DNA from: Geomonas anaerohicana
GTDB lineage: Bacteria; Desulfobacterota; Desulfuromonadia; Geobacterales; Geobacteraceae
Assembly: GCF_016458305.1 (NCBI RefSeq)
Contig: NZ_JAEMHL010000001.1
Location: forward strand, 760,111 to 824,110
Length of the DNA: 64,000 nucleotides
Direction of reading: 5' to 3'
The notes under the pieces are model-generated. The model ran no database searches and had not been told where the DNA came from. It worked only from the letters and a program-made list of their open reading frames with translations. A program made the position numbers and the translations under genes. Every line of letters starts with the position of its first letter. Within the stretch, counting starts at the first letter, position 1. Of this stretch, positions 8,498 through 16,505 are shown in pieces.

Positions 8498-10792
8498 ATG
8501 GGAAACCAACATGCAACGGTAATAGAGACTTTCCCTAAAGCATCCGCCGATTTATCCGATATGTGCACAATGGCCTTTTCTGCAGCGAGGCCGTCCCTTG
8601 TGTCGCATACGACGTCGGAGTTTCCCTTGACGATGGAAGAGCAGCCACTCTACAACAGCAAGATCATCAGCATCTTCGTGAGCCTCCTGCAGAAGAAGTA
8701 TCCGCACGTCGACGTGCCGGAACTGCTGCGCTACGCCGAGATAACTCCGTATGATCTGAGCGACGAGGGACACTGGCTCACCCAGCGCCAAGTGGATCGG
8801 TTCCACACCCGGATGACCCAACTGGTGGGGGCGGACATCGCCAGGGAAGGGGGACGCTACGCGGCGTCGGCCGCCGCCCACGGCATGATGATGAAGTACA
8901 CGCTGGGGCTGATCGGCCCGGCCAACACGCTGCTCGCCATCGGTAAATGTGCAAGGAACTTCAGTAGGTCCGGGACTTACACTGCGACGAAACTGGCCGA
9001 TAACCGCGTAGAGATTACCTTCGTGCCGCACGATGGGGTCGAGGAACAGCCCTACCAGTGCGAAAACCGCATCGGCATGTTCGAGGCCGTGGTGATGCTG
9101 TTCAACTACCACCCCCCCGAGATCGAGCACGACGAGTGCATCTTCCAGGGGGGCGAGTGCTGCCGCTACATCGTTTCCTGGCAAAAGACCCTGTACGCCA
9201 AGGTGCGCAGCCTCAGAAACCGCCTGGTCCCCCTCGCCCTCATCGTCTATGCACTGTTGCTGCACTTCGGGCAGGTGGGGCACCCGTTGACATTCCTCAC
9301 CGCAGTCGGCTTCCTCGCCTTGGGGAGCTCTTACCTGGCACAGCGGATGGAAACGCGGGAGATCGTCACCGCCCTGGCCCAGGTGGAGGAATCGACCGAG
9401 CGCATCGTGGCGCAGATGGGCGTCAACTACAACAACGCCCGCATGGTCAACGAGGTCGGTCAAGCCCTCAGCAAGCAAAGCGGGATCACCGACGTGCTCA
9501 AAAACGTTACCAAGGTGATCGAAAAGCGGCTCGGCTATGACCGCTGCGTCATCATGCTGGCCGATGCCAGGAAGTCCCGCCTTACGTTCAGCACCGGCTA
9601 CGGCTATACCGACGCCCAACGGGACGCGCTCCTCAACGCCTCCTTCGACCTCACCTCACCCGACGCCCAGGGCGTCTTCGTCACCTGTTTCCGTGATAAC
9701 CAGATCAGGTTCGTGAGCGATTTCGCCGAGGTGGCGTACCTGCACACGCCGCGCAGCCTCGTCTTCTCCCAGGAACTGGAGGCCCGTTCCTTCATCTGTT
9801 GCCCCATCGCCTGTGACGGCGAAGTGCTCGGGATCCTGGCGGTGGACAACAAGAAGTCGCAGCGTCCGCTGATGCAGAGCGACCTGAGCCTTTTGACCGG
9901 CATCGCACCGGTCATCGGCATGAGCCTGCGTAACGCCATCCACCTGGAGCGGCAGCGGCGCATGTCGGAGCAGATCCGGCAGTCGCAGAAGATGGAATCG
10001 GTCGGGGTCCTGGCCGGAGGCATCGCACACGACTTCAACAACCTGCTTACCGGCATGATGGGCTTCGTCGCCCTGGCGCAGATGAAGCTGAAAAGGGATG
10101 ACCCGGCCCAGGAGTACCTGGAACAGGTGCTGAGCGCCGCGGACCGGGCTGCCTCGCTGACCCAGGGGCTGCTCGCCTTCAGTCGCAAGCAGGTCAACCA
10201 TCCCCAACCGGTCAACCTGAACCAGGTCATCGCCAACCTGCGCAAGCTGGTGAGCCGGTTGGTGACCTCGAAGGTCACGCTGCGCATCGAGCTTTGTCCG
10301 GGGAAACTGGCCGTCGTGGCGGACTCGGGACAAATCGACCAGGTGATCACTAATCTTGTGAACAACGCCCGCGACGCAATGCCGGACGGGGGGACCCTCA
10401 CCATCTGTACCAGCCTGATGGACATGAACGAGGAGTGGATCGACCAGAGGGGGTATGGGAGGCCGGGCAGCTACGCTGTCATCTCCGTCACCGACACCGG
10501 CACCGGCATCGACGAGGCGACCAAGGCACACGTGCTGGAACCGTTCTTCACCACCAAGGAAGTGGGCAAGGGAAGCGGACTCGGGCTTGCCATCGTCTAC
10601 GGCATCGTGAAGCAGCACGAGGGGTACGTCGAGATCGACAGCACCCCCGGCGTGGGCACCACCCTCAACGTCTACCTTCCGCTGCTGACCGGGGAGGCCG
10701 CGGCTGGCGTTGCCGACCTGCAGGATCCCGACGCGCCGCCTCCGAATAGCAGCTCCTTCAGCCGTCCAGAAAACCGACCCATTTCACCCTGA
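8498..10792 (+). CDS. Membrane sensor histidine kinase, V4R-like/GAF input
   Basis: 764-residue kinase from the ATG at 8498; the open frame extends upstream to 8348 but only through repeat DNA. Residues ~50-225 form a globular domain ending in a Cys-rich strand (ECCRYIVSW) that resembles V4R/heme-NO-binding-type ligand domains (inference). A hairpin of two membrane helices (~242-277), a GAF domain (~320-480), a HisKA H-box LAGGIAHDFNN (His ~509) and a HATPase_c domain with DTGTGID and GSGLGLAIVYGIVKQHEG follow. There is no receiver domain, so the partner regulator is elsewhere. The 3' end overlaps the convergent dnaE2 gene by 35 bp. Confidence 0.85.
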   Translation: MGNQHATVIETFPKASADLSDMCTMAFSAARPSLVSHTTSEFPLTMEEQPLYNSKIISIFVSLLQKKYPHVDVPELLRYAEITPYDLSDEGHWLTQRQVDRFHTRMTQLVGADIAREGGRYAASAAAHGMMMKYTLGLIGPANTLLAIGKCARNFSRSGTYTATKLADNRVEITFVPHDGVEEQPYQCENRIGMFEAVVMLFNYHPPEIEHDECIFQGGECCRYIVSWQKTLYAKVRSLRNRLVPLALIVYALLLHFGQVGHPLTFLTAVGFLALGSSYLAQRMETREIVTALAQVEESTERIVAQMGVNYNNARMVNEVGQALSKQSGITDVLKNVTKVIEKRLGYDRCVIMLADARKSRLTFSTGYGYTDAQRDALLNASFDLTSPDAQGVFVTCFRDNQIRFVSDFAEVAYLHTPRSLVFSQELEARSFICCPIACDGEVLGILAVDNKKSQRPLMQSDLSLLTGIAPVIGMSLRNAIHLERQRRMSEQIRQSQKMESVGVLAGGIAHDFNNLLTGMMGFVALAQMKLKRDDPAQEYLEQVLSAADRAASLTQGLLAFSRKQVNHPQPVNLNQVIANLRKLVSRLVTSKVTLRIELCPGKLAVVADSGQIDQVITNLVNNARDAMPDGGTLTICTSLMDMNEEWIDQRGYGRPGSYAVISVTDTGTGIDEATKAHVLEPFFTTKEVGKGSGLGLAIVYGIVKQHEGYVEIDSTPGVGTTLNVYLPLLTGEAAAGVADLQDPDAPPPNSSSFSRPENRPISP

Positions 10793-13700
10793 GCGTCGCC
10801 ACGCCGAACTCCACCTCCACTACACCCTTCAAAAGGTAGGGGCGGCGCTGCGAGAGCTTCCGGCAAAAGCGCGCATAAACGTCCGGGAAAAATGTGGCGT
10901 CGAAGATCGCGGTCACGTCCTCGAAAGAGACGAATTCCATGGGGCGGCCGTGCTTGTCCTCCACCGTCTTCGTGGTGATCCACCATCCCACCATGGTCAC
11001 CCACTGCCCCGAGTGCTTGATCAACTCCGATGCCTTGATGGGGCGGTGCCGCTGCCACTGCGCCTTGTACAGGGCGAGCGGGTGCCGCGAGGCGAGAAAG
11101 CCGAGCGCCTCCACCTCCTGCCTCAATACCGTTTCCGTATCGTAGGGCGGTGGCGTGGGGAGCTCGGTTTTCTGCTCGAAAAGCAGGGCCGTCGCCTGCT
11201 GCTGAAAATGGAGCAGTTCCCACAACAGTGCCGGCCGCCTTTGTTCCCCTTCCAGTGCGTCGAAGCATCCCGCTTTCACCACCCGCTCCGCATCCGCCCG
11301 CTGCACGTTGGCCCGGCGCAGGAACTCCGTGAACGACGTGAAGGGGCCGCGCTCGCGGCGCTCCTTGATGAGCCGCTGCGCCCCCTCGCGGGTCAGCCCG
11401 TCGATCTGCATCAGTCCGATGCGCAGCGTCTTCTCCAAACCGGTGTAGTGGTAGTCGCTCTCGTTGATGTCCGGCGGCAGGATGGTGAGCCCCAGCCTGC
11501 GCCCCTCCGAGATGTAGGCGAACGGCGAGTAGTAGCCACCCTGGTTGGAGATGACGGCGGCGATGAACTGCGCCGGGTGGTTCGCCTTCATGTAGGCCAC
11601 CTTGGCGCTCAGGAGGGCGTAGCTTGCCGAATGCGGCTTGCAGAAGGAATAACCGGCGAAGGAGAGGATCTGGTCCCAGATCGCATCCAGCACCGGCCCG
11701 GTGACGCCCCGCTCCTTTCCCCCTGCGACAAACTTGGCGTGGAAGTCCTCCAGCCTTTTGCCGCGGTGCTTCTTGGTGATCACCTTCCTGAGCTGGTCCC
11801 CTTCGCTTGCCGAGAAACCGGCCAGTTCCATGGCGATCTGGGTGATCTGCTCCTGGTAGATGGCGATGCCCAGCGTCTCCCCGAGAACTGGTTCCAAGAG
11901 CGGGTGCAGGTGCGTCCATTGCTTGCCCTGCATGCGGGCCACGTATTCCTGGATGAAGCTGTTCGCCGCCGGCCGGATGATCGACGATGCCTGCACCAGC
12001 ACCTCGAAGAGGTCGATATCGAAGGTCTCCCGCGGCGCCGTCGAACTCCAGATTTTCCTCAACAGCAGTCGCACCGAGGGCGATTCCAGGTAAAAACAGC
12101 CGATGGTGAGCCCGCGGCGCATCAGGCTCTGCGTCCTCTCGTCCTCCAGCGGGCGCCAGCTCGCGTAGTCGATCTCTATTCCCTTCTGCTCCTTCACCGC
12201 CGCCATCGCGTCCCGGATCACCGCAAGGGACCGGTTGCCCAGGATGTCGATCTTGACCAGTCCGGCGTCTTCGGCCTGGTCCTTTTCCCACTGGATCAGC
12301 GGCAGCCCCTTGTGCGAAATCTCCACCGGGACGTAGCGGCGGATCTCGTCCGGGACGATGACCAGCCCGCCGCAATGCAGCGACAGGTGGCGCAACTGGC
12401 CGTTCAGGTGGCGCGCCGTGGCGACGATCTCCTGCCAGTCCGGTGACAGCGTCTCTCCCTGGAACAGCGGGTGCCCCGACATCGCCGCGGCACTCTGTTC
12501 AGCGCGCCAGAACCCCGAGATCCGATCCGTCATCTCCTTGATCTCGAAGTCCGGCAGCCCGTACACCTTGGCCACCTCGCGCAGGGCCGATCTCCCCTTG
12601 AAGCCGACCTGGTTCGCCACCATCGCCGCGCGCGCGGCGCCGTAGCGGGCGAAAGCGAAGTCGAGGATGGCGTCGCGTTCGTCCCAAGGGAAATCCACGT
12701 CGATGTCGGGCGGGTCGCTGCGTCCCTCGTTGAGGAAGCGTTCGAAGAAGAGGTTGTGGCGGATGGGATCGACGTGGGTGATGCCGAGGCAGTAGGCGAC
12801 CAGCGACGCCGCCGCGCTCCCCCGGCCGCAGGTGCGCTGCGACTGCCGGGTGATCTCCTCCACCACCAGGAAGTAATGCGCGAACCCCTTGTCGCGGATG
12901 ATGGAGAGTTCCTTCTGCAGGCGCGCCTCCACGTTGGCGGCGATGCTGCCGTAGCGCCAGAGTGCCCCCTCGCGCGCGCGGCGGTTGAGCGTCGTGAAGG
13001 CATCGTCGTTGCCCAGCCCGCGGAAGGCCGGAAAGATGGTGCGGGAGAAGTCCCACTCCCTGCGGCACATGGCAGCTATGCGCAGCGAGTTCTCCAGCGC
13101 CTCCGGGCAGTGCGGGAAGAACTCCGCCATCTGCGCCGGAGCGTAGAGGGCGTCCGACTGGCAAGCCGTCACTTCCGGCGTCAACCGTGACAGTTTGGTG
13201 TTGAGGTGAATGGCCCGCAGCACCCGGTGTAAGTGGAAGTCGCCCAGAGGGGACTGGCTCCGCCAGGTGCCTGTCCCCTTTCCCCCTTGGGCTATGGCGT
13301 TGGCCTCGGCAGCATTGGAGTGAGGGGGACAGGCACCTGCGGAGCCAGTCCCCTTCCCGCTCTTTCCCATACAGAGTAGGCTCGCTTCGTTCCCATTTCC
13401 CCTCTCCCCCTGGGAGAGGGCCGGGGTGAGGGCGTCGGCAGCACCGGAGTCTTGGCCCAAGCGCCCCGCACGCAGGAGCGCGCGCGAAGTTGCCACCGCC
13501 GGCAGCTTCAGTTCTCGCGCCGTTGCCAGTGCCCGGTGCATGTCGTGTCCCGGCGACAGCTCCACGAAAAGCCTCTCCGCCGAAACCCGCTTCAGCGTCG
13601 AAAGCAGGCGCCGATCATCGCTCACGACGATCACCCCGTGCCGGTAGCGGGTGAGCGCGTGGCAGAGGTCGAACGACGTGTCGCAGTGCAGGTCCGAGAG

Positions 13701-13967
13701 CAGGCGCGAGATGTTGGCGTACCCCTCCTGGTCCGCCGCCAGCAGCACCGCGCGGTTTTGCTCCGTTACCGCCTCCGTGCCGATGATGGGAGAGATGCCC
13801 GCCTCACGTGCCGCGTCGAGGAATCGCGGCACTCCGTAGAGCCCGTTGCGGTCGGTGAGGGCGAGCGTATCGAACCCCAGCCGCACCGCCTCCGCGCAGA
13901 GCGCCTCCGGCGAGAGCACCCCCCAGTTGGGGGAGAGGGAAGAATGTACGTGAAGATGAATGAACAT
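10758..13967 (-). CDS. dnaE2: DnaE2/ImuC error-prone DNA polymerase III alpha
   Basis: 1069-residue C-family polymerase. The N-terminal PHP domain begins at HLHVHSSLSP, with TDRNGLYG where DnaE1 usually has TDHG. Polymerase aspartates lie in PDIDVDF (~417-423) and KIDILG (~572). A helix-hairpin-helix region (IDGLTREGAQRLI) and a C-terminal OB-fold (FVSFEDVTAIFDATFFPDVY) follow. Length and operon context with lexA and an ImuB-like gene identify it as the lesion-bypass paralogue, not the replicative DnaE. Residues ~170-242 (DNA 13242-13460) are an extra segment made entirely of palindromic repeat DNA read in frame. No clear ribosome site precedes the ATG. Confidence 0.9.
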   Translation of the reverse strand: MFIHLHVHSSLSPNWGVLSPEALCAEAVRLGFDTLALTDRNGLYGVPRFLDAAREAGISPIIGTEAVTEQNRAVLLAADQEGYANISRLLSDLHCDTSFDLCHALTRYRHGVIVVSDDRRLLSTLKRVSAERLFVELSPGHDMHRALATARELKLPAVATSRALLRAGRLGQDSGAADALTPALSQGERGNGNEASLLCMGKSGKGTGSAGACPPHSNAAEANAIAQGGKGTGTWRSQSPLGDFHLHRVLRAIHLNTKLSRLTPEVTACQSDALYAPAQMAEFFPHCPEALENSLRIAAMCRREWDFSRTIFPAFRGLGNDDAFTTLNRRAREGALWRYGSIAANVEARLQKELSIIRDKGFAHYFLVVEEITRQSQRTCGRGSAAASLVAYCLGITHVDPIRHNLFFERFLNEGRSDPPDIDVDFPWDERDAILDFAFARYGAARAAMVANQVGFKGRSALREVAKVYGLPDFEIKEMTDRISGFWRAEQSAAAMSGHPLFQGETLSPDWQEIVATARHLNGQLRHLSLHCGGLVIVPDEIRRYVPVEISHKGLPLIQWEKDQAEDAGLVKIDILGNRSLAVIRDAMAAVKEQKGIEIDYASWRPLEDERTQSLMRRGLTIGCFYLESPSVRLLLRKIWSSTAPRETFDIDLFEVLVQASSIIRPAANSFIQEYVARMQGKQWTHLHPLLEPVLGETLGIAIYQEQITQIAMELAGFSASEGDQLRKVITKKHRGKRLEDFHAKFVAGGKERGVTGPVLDAIWDQILSFAGYSFCKPHSASYALLSAKVAYMKANHPAQFIAAVISNQGGYYSPFAYISEGRRLGLTILPPDINESDYHYTGLEKTLRIGLMQIDGLTREGAQRLIKERRERGPFTSFTEFLRRANVQRADAERVVKAGCFDALEGEQRRPALLWELLHFQQQATALLFEQKTELPTPPPYDTETVLRQEVEALGFLASRHPLALYKAQWQRHRPIKASELIKHSGQWVTMVGWWITTKTVEDKHGRPMEFVSFEDVTAIFDATFFPDVYARFCRKLSQRRPYLLKGVVEVEFGVATLRVKWVGFLDG
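13247..13361. repeat. REPIN-like element, family A, copy 2, inside dnaE2
   Basis: The arms GGGGACTGGCTCCGCCAGGT (plus GCCTGTCCCC) at 13250-13279 and the inverse GGGGGACAGGCACCTGCGGA (plus GCCAGTCCCC) at 13324-13353 surround a 45-bp interior unlike that of copies 1 and 3. The element lies wholly within the dnaE2 reading frame and keeps it open, adding a stretch rich in Gly, Ser, Thr and Lys. Confidence 0.85.
13390..13437. repeat. CCCTCTCCC/GGGAGAGGG palindrome inside dnaE2
   Basis: CCCCTCTCCCCCTGGGAGAG followed by GGCCGGGGTGAGGG, the same family as 3712-3751 and 16181-16219. On the dnaE2 strand it encodes LTPALSQGERG, a peptide typical of this repeat when it is translated. It lies immediately beside the family A element, so two different repeats are nested at one site of the gene. 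Confidence 0.8.
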
Positions 13968-13983
13968 GCAGAACCAGAAAAGC

Positions 13984-14186
13984 TGTTACGCAAAGTACGC
14001 GGAGTGTACGCAGAGAACGCAATGAGAAGAATCTGGCCGAGGGGAGACCCAACCCCAAGATTCGTTCAAAGATTTTGTTTTAGCCGTCCCCCAAAAAAAG
14101 ATTGTCTCCGCGTTCTCCCAAGCACCACTAGGTTACGGCCTTTCTCTGTGTCCTCTGTGAACCCCTGTGTCCTCTGTGTTCCGCTT
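13984..14186. repeat. Low-complexity repeats between imuB and dnaE2
   Basis: Two blocks are visible: GCAAAGTACGCGGAGTGTAC with GCAGAGAACGCAATG (13990-14024), and iterated TCTCTGTGTCCTCTGTGAAC / CTGTGTCCTCTGTGTTCC (14141-14184). They separate the imuB-like stop from the dnaE2 start by 224 bp in an otherwise co-directional cassette. No promoter is evident, and read-through from lexA is assumed. Confidence 0.55.
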
Positions 14187-14191
14187 TTTAC

Positions 14192-15442
14192 TTAATTTTT
14201 TGTCACCGTCATGTACTTGTTCTGCTCCGGGTCCCACGCCGCAGGCGCTTCGCTGGCAAGGGTGACTTCCCGGCGCGCCGCCAGTCCCTTCCCCCAGCGC
14301 ACCGCGTTTTTGCCGTGTTTTTCCCTCAAGAGGTCCAGCGTCTCCTGCAGATCGGTCTCCTTGCGCGACACCTCGGCCGGTGCGGCGGCAAAGAGATCCA
14401 TCTGCCCCGCATCCTCCGCCACCTGATCGCAGCTAAGCCGCAGCCCCTTGACCCGCTGACGCCTCTTGCAGGTGGCGAAGAAGAGTTCCTCCACGGCCGC
14501 CAGCAGCGGCAGGTCCAGCGACGTCGGAACCGGCAACACCTTCTTCCCCTGCTGTGTTACGCCGTCCGCGTACATCACCGAGAGCGTAATCTTGCGCGCC
14601 CCCTTGCGCAGCCGCCGCAGTCTCAGCCCGCATCCCTCCACCAGCCGCAGCAGTTCTGAAAGCAGGATGGCGTCATCGTTCTCCTCCTGCTCCAAAAGCC
14701 CTTCCTCGACGATCTCGGTCGACATGCGCGGCGGCTGTACCGGCGAGCGGTCGATGCCGCAGGCCCGGTCGTGCAGCAGCGGCGCAAATGGACCAACTGC
14801 CAGCCGCAGTTGCGGCACCGAGAGCGACGCGACCTCCTGAACCAGTTTCAGATTGAGATCGCGGAAAAGAAGCGTCTGCCGAGACTCTCCCACTCCCGGG
14901 AGTACCGAGACGGGGAAAGGTGCGAGGAAAGGGCGTTCGGCGCCGTGGAAGACGTCATAGACACCCGGTTCCCGCATAGTGTCCGCCGCGACCCGCGACA
15001 CCAGCTTGTTGCCGCCCGCGCCGGCCATAGCCTCCAGCCCCAGTTCTCCGGCTATCGACTTTTCCAGCCGCGCCGCCACGTCGCGTGCGGGGCCGAACAG
15101 TCGTCTCGACGCGGTGACGTCCAGGAAAACCCGACCCGCTCCCGGTTCCACCATCGGAGTGAACTCCGCCGAGAGTTCCATGAGCGCGTGGCTTCCTTTG
15201 GCCATCAGGTGCGGATCAGGCGCGATCACGATAAGCGACGGGCAGGACCTGCGGGCATGATAGATCGGCGTCCCCACGTGCACACCCTCGGCGGCAGCCT
15301 CCGACGAAACCGACTGCAGCAGCGCACGCTCCGAGTTGAGCGGAGCCACCGCCACCGGGCGCCCGCGCAGCTGCGAATGGATCACCCGTGCCAGCGCGAT
15401 AGGAAAAGCGGGGATAGTTATGTGGAGGATTTCCCGGTCCAC
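14192..15442 (-). CDS. imuB: ImuB-like inactive Y-family polymerase subunit
   Basis: 416-residue protein with the Y-family fold. The start is GTG at 15442 (VDREILHITIPAF), 25 bp inside the lexA 3' end; a longer frame to 16060 is just the lexA shadow. DinB-type enzymes have HVDMDAF, but this protein has HITIPAF. At the second acidic site SLDEAFLDVT is replaced by GAGRVFLDVT. All three catalytic carboxylates are therefore missing, as in ImuB. LPGVGESRQTLL is the helix-hairpin-helix, and QMDLF (347-351) is a canonical beta-clamp binding motif. It probably bridges DnaE2 to the clamp during SOS translesion synthesis. No imuA is present. Confidence 0.85.
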   Translation of the reverse strand: MDREILHITIPAFPIALARVIHSQLRGRPVAVAPLNSERALLQSVSSEAAAEGVHVGTPIYHARRSCPSLIVIAPDPHLMAKGSHALMELSAEFTPMVEPGAGRVFLDVTASRRLFGPARDVAARLEKSIAGELGLEAMAGAGGNKLVSRVAADTMREPGVYDVFHGAERPFLAPFPVSVLPGVGESRQTLLFRDLNLKLVQEVASLSVPQLRLAVGPFAPLLHDRACGIDRSPVQPPRMSTEIVEEGLLEQEENDDAILLSELLRLVEGCGLRLRRLRKGARKITLSVMYADGVTQQGKKVLPVPTSLDLPLLAAVEELFFATCKRRQRVKGLRLSCDQVAEDAGQMDLFAAAPAEVSRKETDLQETLDLLREKHGKNAVRWGKGLAARREVTLASEAPAAWDPEQNKYMTVTKN

Positions 15443-16152
15443 TTGCGATAAAACCTCATGGAGCCCACCAGCACTCCCCTGATATGAAACTCGTCCTCTT
15501 CCGTCACCGTGATGGGGCTCATCGCCGAGTTGGCCGGCAGCAGTTGGATCGTATTCCCCTTGCGCAGGTACTTCTTGATGGTGATCGATCCGTTCACCTC
15601 CGCGATCACTGTCTGGCCGTTCTCCGCGACCGCCTGCGGGTGTACCGCCACGTAGTCGCCGTCCATGATCCCCATCTCCACCATCGAATCCCCGCGCACC
15701 TCGTAGACCACGTTGCCCGGCCCCGCCATGGCGGAAGGGACCTCGATGGCGTCCGCCAGTTGGAACGCCTCCACCGGCCGTCCCGCCGCCACGATGCCCA
15801 CCAGTGGCAGTTCCAGGAAAGTTAGACTCCCCCCCTGGCCCACTCCCCCAGCCACCGCAGCCCCTCCCTTCGCGAGCCTCGGCGCCGCAAGCGTTTCCTT
15901 CAGAGAAGAGGCCGCAAGCGTCCCCCCCTTTGCGAAGGGGGGATGGGGGGGATTTGAAAGTTGCAGCCCCCTCTTGGCATTCCCCTGTCGCGCCAAGTGC
16001 CCATGCCGTTCCAGCGCGCGCAAGTAATGCTGCACCGTCCCCAGCGAATCGAACCCGCATCCCTGCGCGATCTCCAACTGCGAAGGCTGGAACCCGTTGC
16101 GGTCCACGAAATCCAGGATGAAATCAAGCACCCTCTTTTGTTTAGGTGTCAT
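15418..16152 (-). CDS. lexA: LexA-type SOS repressor with repeat-derived linker
   Basis: 244-residue repressor. A winged-helix DNA-binding domain fills residues 1-65 (recognition region SLGTVQHYLRALERHGHL). The S24 autoprotease domain is residues ~112-240, with cleavage bond Ala123-Gly124 in VAAGRPVE, Ser156 in GDSM and Lys193 in TIKKYL. The hinge (~66-109) is about 45 residues longer than usual and consists of repeat-derived NPPHPPFAKGG-type sequence. The start at 16152 has the ribosome site GGAGG; an in-frame ATG at 16179 lies next to a repeat. It is the first gene of lexA-imuB-dnaE2 and is preceded by a promoter with a palindromic operator. Confidence 0.93.
   Translation of the reverse strand: MTPKQKRVLDFILDFVDRNGFQPSQLEIAQGCGFDSLGTVQHYLRALERHGHLARQGNAKRGLQLSNPPHPPFAKGGTLAASSLKETLAAPRLAKGGAAVAGGVGQGGSLTFLELPLVGIVAAGRPVEAFQLADAIEVPSAMAGPGNVVYEVRGDSMVEMGIMDGDYVAVHPQAVAENGQTVIAEVNGSITIKKYLRKGNTIQLLPANSAMSPITVTEEDEFHIRGVLVGSMRFYRKWTGKSST
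15826..15960. repeat. Repeat-derived insertion in the lexA hinge region
   Basis: Contains CCCCCCTTTGCGAAGGGGGG followed by ATGGGGGGGATTTG (15926-15959) and further Gly-rich words (CCCCTCCCTTCGCGAG). Read on the lexA strand it gives NPPHPPFAKGG and LAKGGAAVAGGVGQGG, both typical of translated intergenic palindromes. It lies exactly in the flexible linker, where an insertion is tolerated by the fold. Confidence 0.7.
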
Positions 16153-16180
16153 TCCCAACCTCCATTCCATCACGCCCATT

Positions 16181-16219
16181 CCCCCCTCTCCCTCTGGGAG
16201 AGGGGCAGGGGTGAGGGAA
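16181..16219. repeat. CCCTCTCCC/GGGAGAGGG palindrome in the lexA leader
   Basis: CCCCCCTCTCCCTCTGGGAG followed by AGGGGCAGGGGTGAGGG is the same family as 3712-3751 and 13390-13437. It lies between the lexA promoter and its start codon, so it would be transcribed as a hairpin in the 5' leader and could affect translation. Confidence 0.8.
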
Positions 16220-16239
16220 GATGGTCACTCGATCAGGGA

Positions 16240-16272
16240 TGCGAGAATACTCGCAAGTTCTTCGCAAGTCAA
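16240..16272 (-). promoter_or_regulatory. lexA promoter with overlapping palindromic operator
   Basis: On the minus strand TTGACT (16272-16267) and TATTCT (16249-16244) are separated by exactly 17 bp. The perfect inverted repeat TGCGAGTATTCTCGCA (16255-16240, 6-bp arms) is centred on the -10 box, so a dimer bound there would block RNA polymerase. Autoregulation by this LexA is the simplest reading. The motif differs from the E. coli SOS box and from the GGTT/ACC-type box described for Geobacter LexA. Confidence 0.75.
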
Positions 16273-16313
16273 GCGCGGGTGAATGTGAAGGGTGACATTG
16301 ATGAACAACGGTG

Positions 16314-16342
16314 AAAGGATGGTATAAATCCGTGGTTGATTA
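16314..16342 (+). promoter_or_regulatory. Extended -10 element, copy 1 (shared with 28789)
   Basis: AAGGATGGTATAAATCC followed by GTGGTTGATTA is nearly identical to the block at 28789-28817. TGGTATAAA fits an extended -10 (TGnTATAAT), giving transcription of the small ORF at 16369 with a leader of about 35 bases. The conservation runs beyond the hexamer into the presumed start region. Confidence 0.5.
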
Positions 16343-16368
16343 AAACTCTCCAATATTTGGAGGCCGGT

Positions 16369-16485
16369 ATGGACGGGAACACACTGATCATTATCGGGTT
16401 AGGCGTTATCGCAATTGTGCTGGCAATCGCTGTTTTTGCCCTGTTTCAAAAGCGGCAGACTGCCGGTCTGCGGCAGAGAGGTTAG
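16369..16485 (+). CDS. 38-residue single-pass membrane peptide
   Basis: ATG at 16369 with an excellent GGAGG site five bases upstream, ending with TAG at 16483-16485. The protein begins MDGNTLIIIGLGVIAIVLAI and has one hydrophobic helix (residues ~5-26), then a positively charged tail (FQKRQ...GLRQRG). It is probably an inner-membrane peptide with the tail in the cytoplasm. It is divergent from lexA, has its own promoter-like element and is followed by a hairpin, so it looks like an independent transcription unit. I recognise no family; roles such as stress peptide or toxin-like peptide are speculation. Confidence 0.6.
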   Translation: MDGNTLIIIGLGVIAIVLAIAVFALFQKRQTAGLRQRG

Positions 16486-16505
16486 CCCTTGGAGCGCCAC
16501 AACAT

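Noticed and set aside
14192..16060. A 622-codon reading frame joining the Y-family gene to upstream sequence
   Set aside because: The first ~200 codons are lexA read in a shifted frame (Gly/Arg-rich, no homology); the family homology begins at the GTG at 15442.
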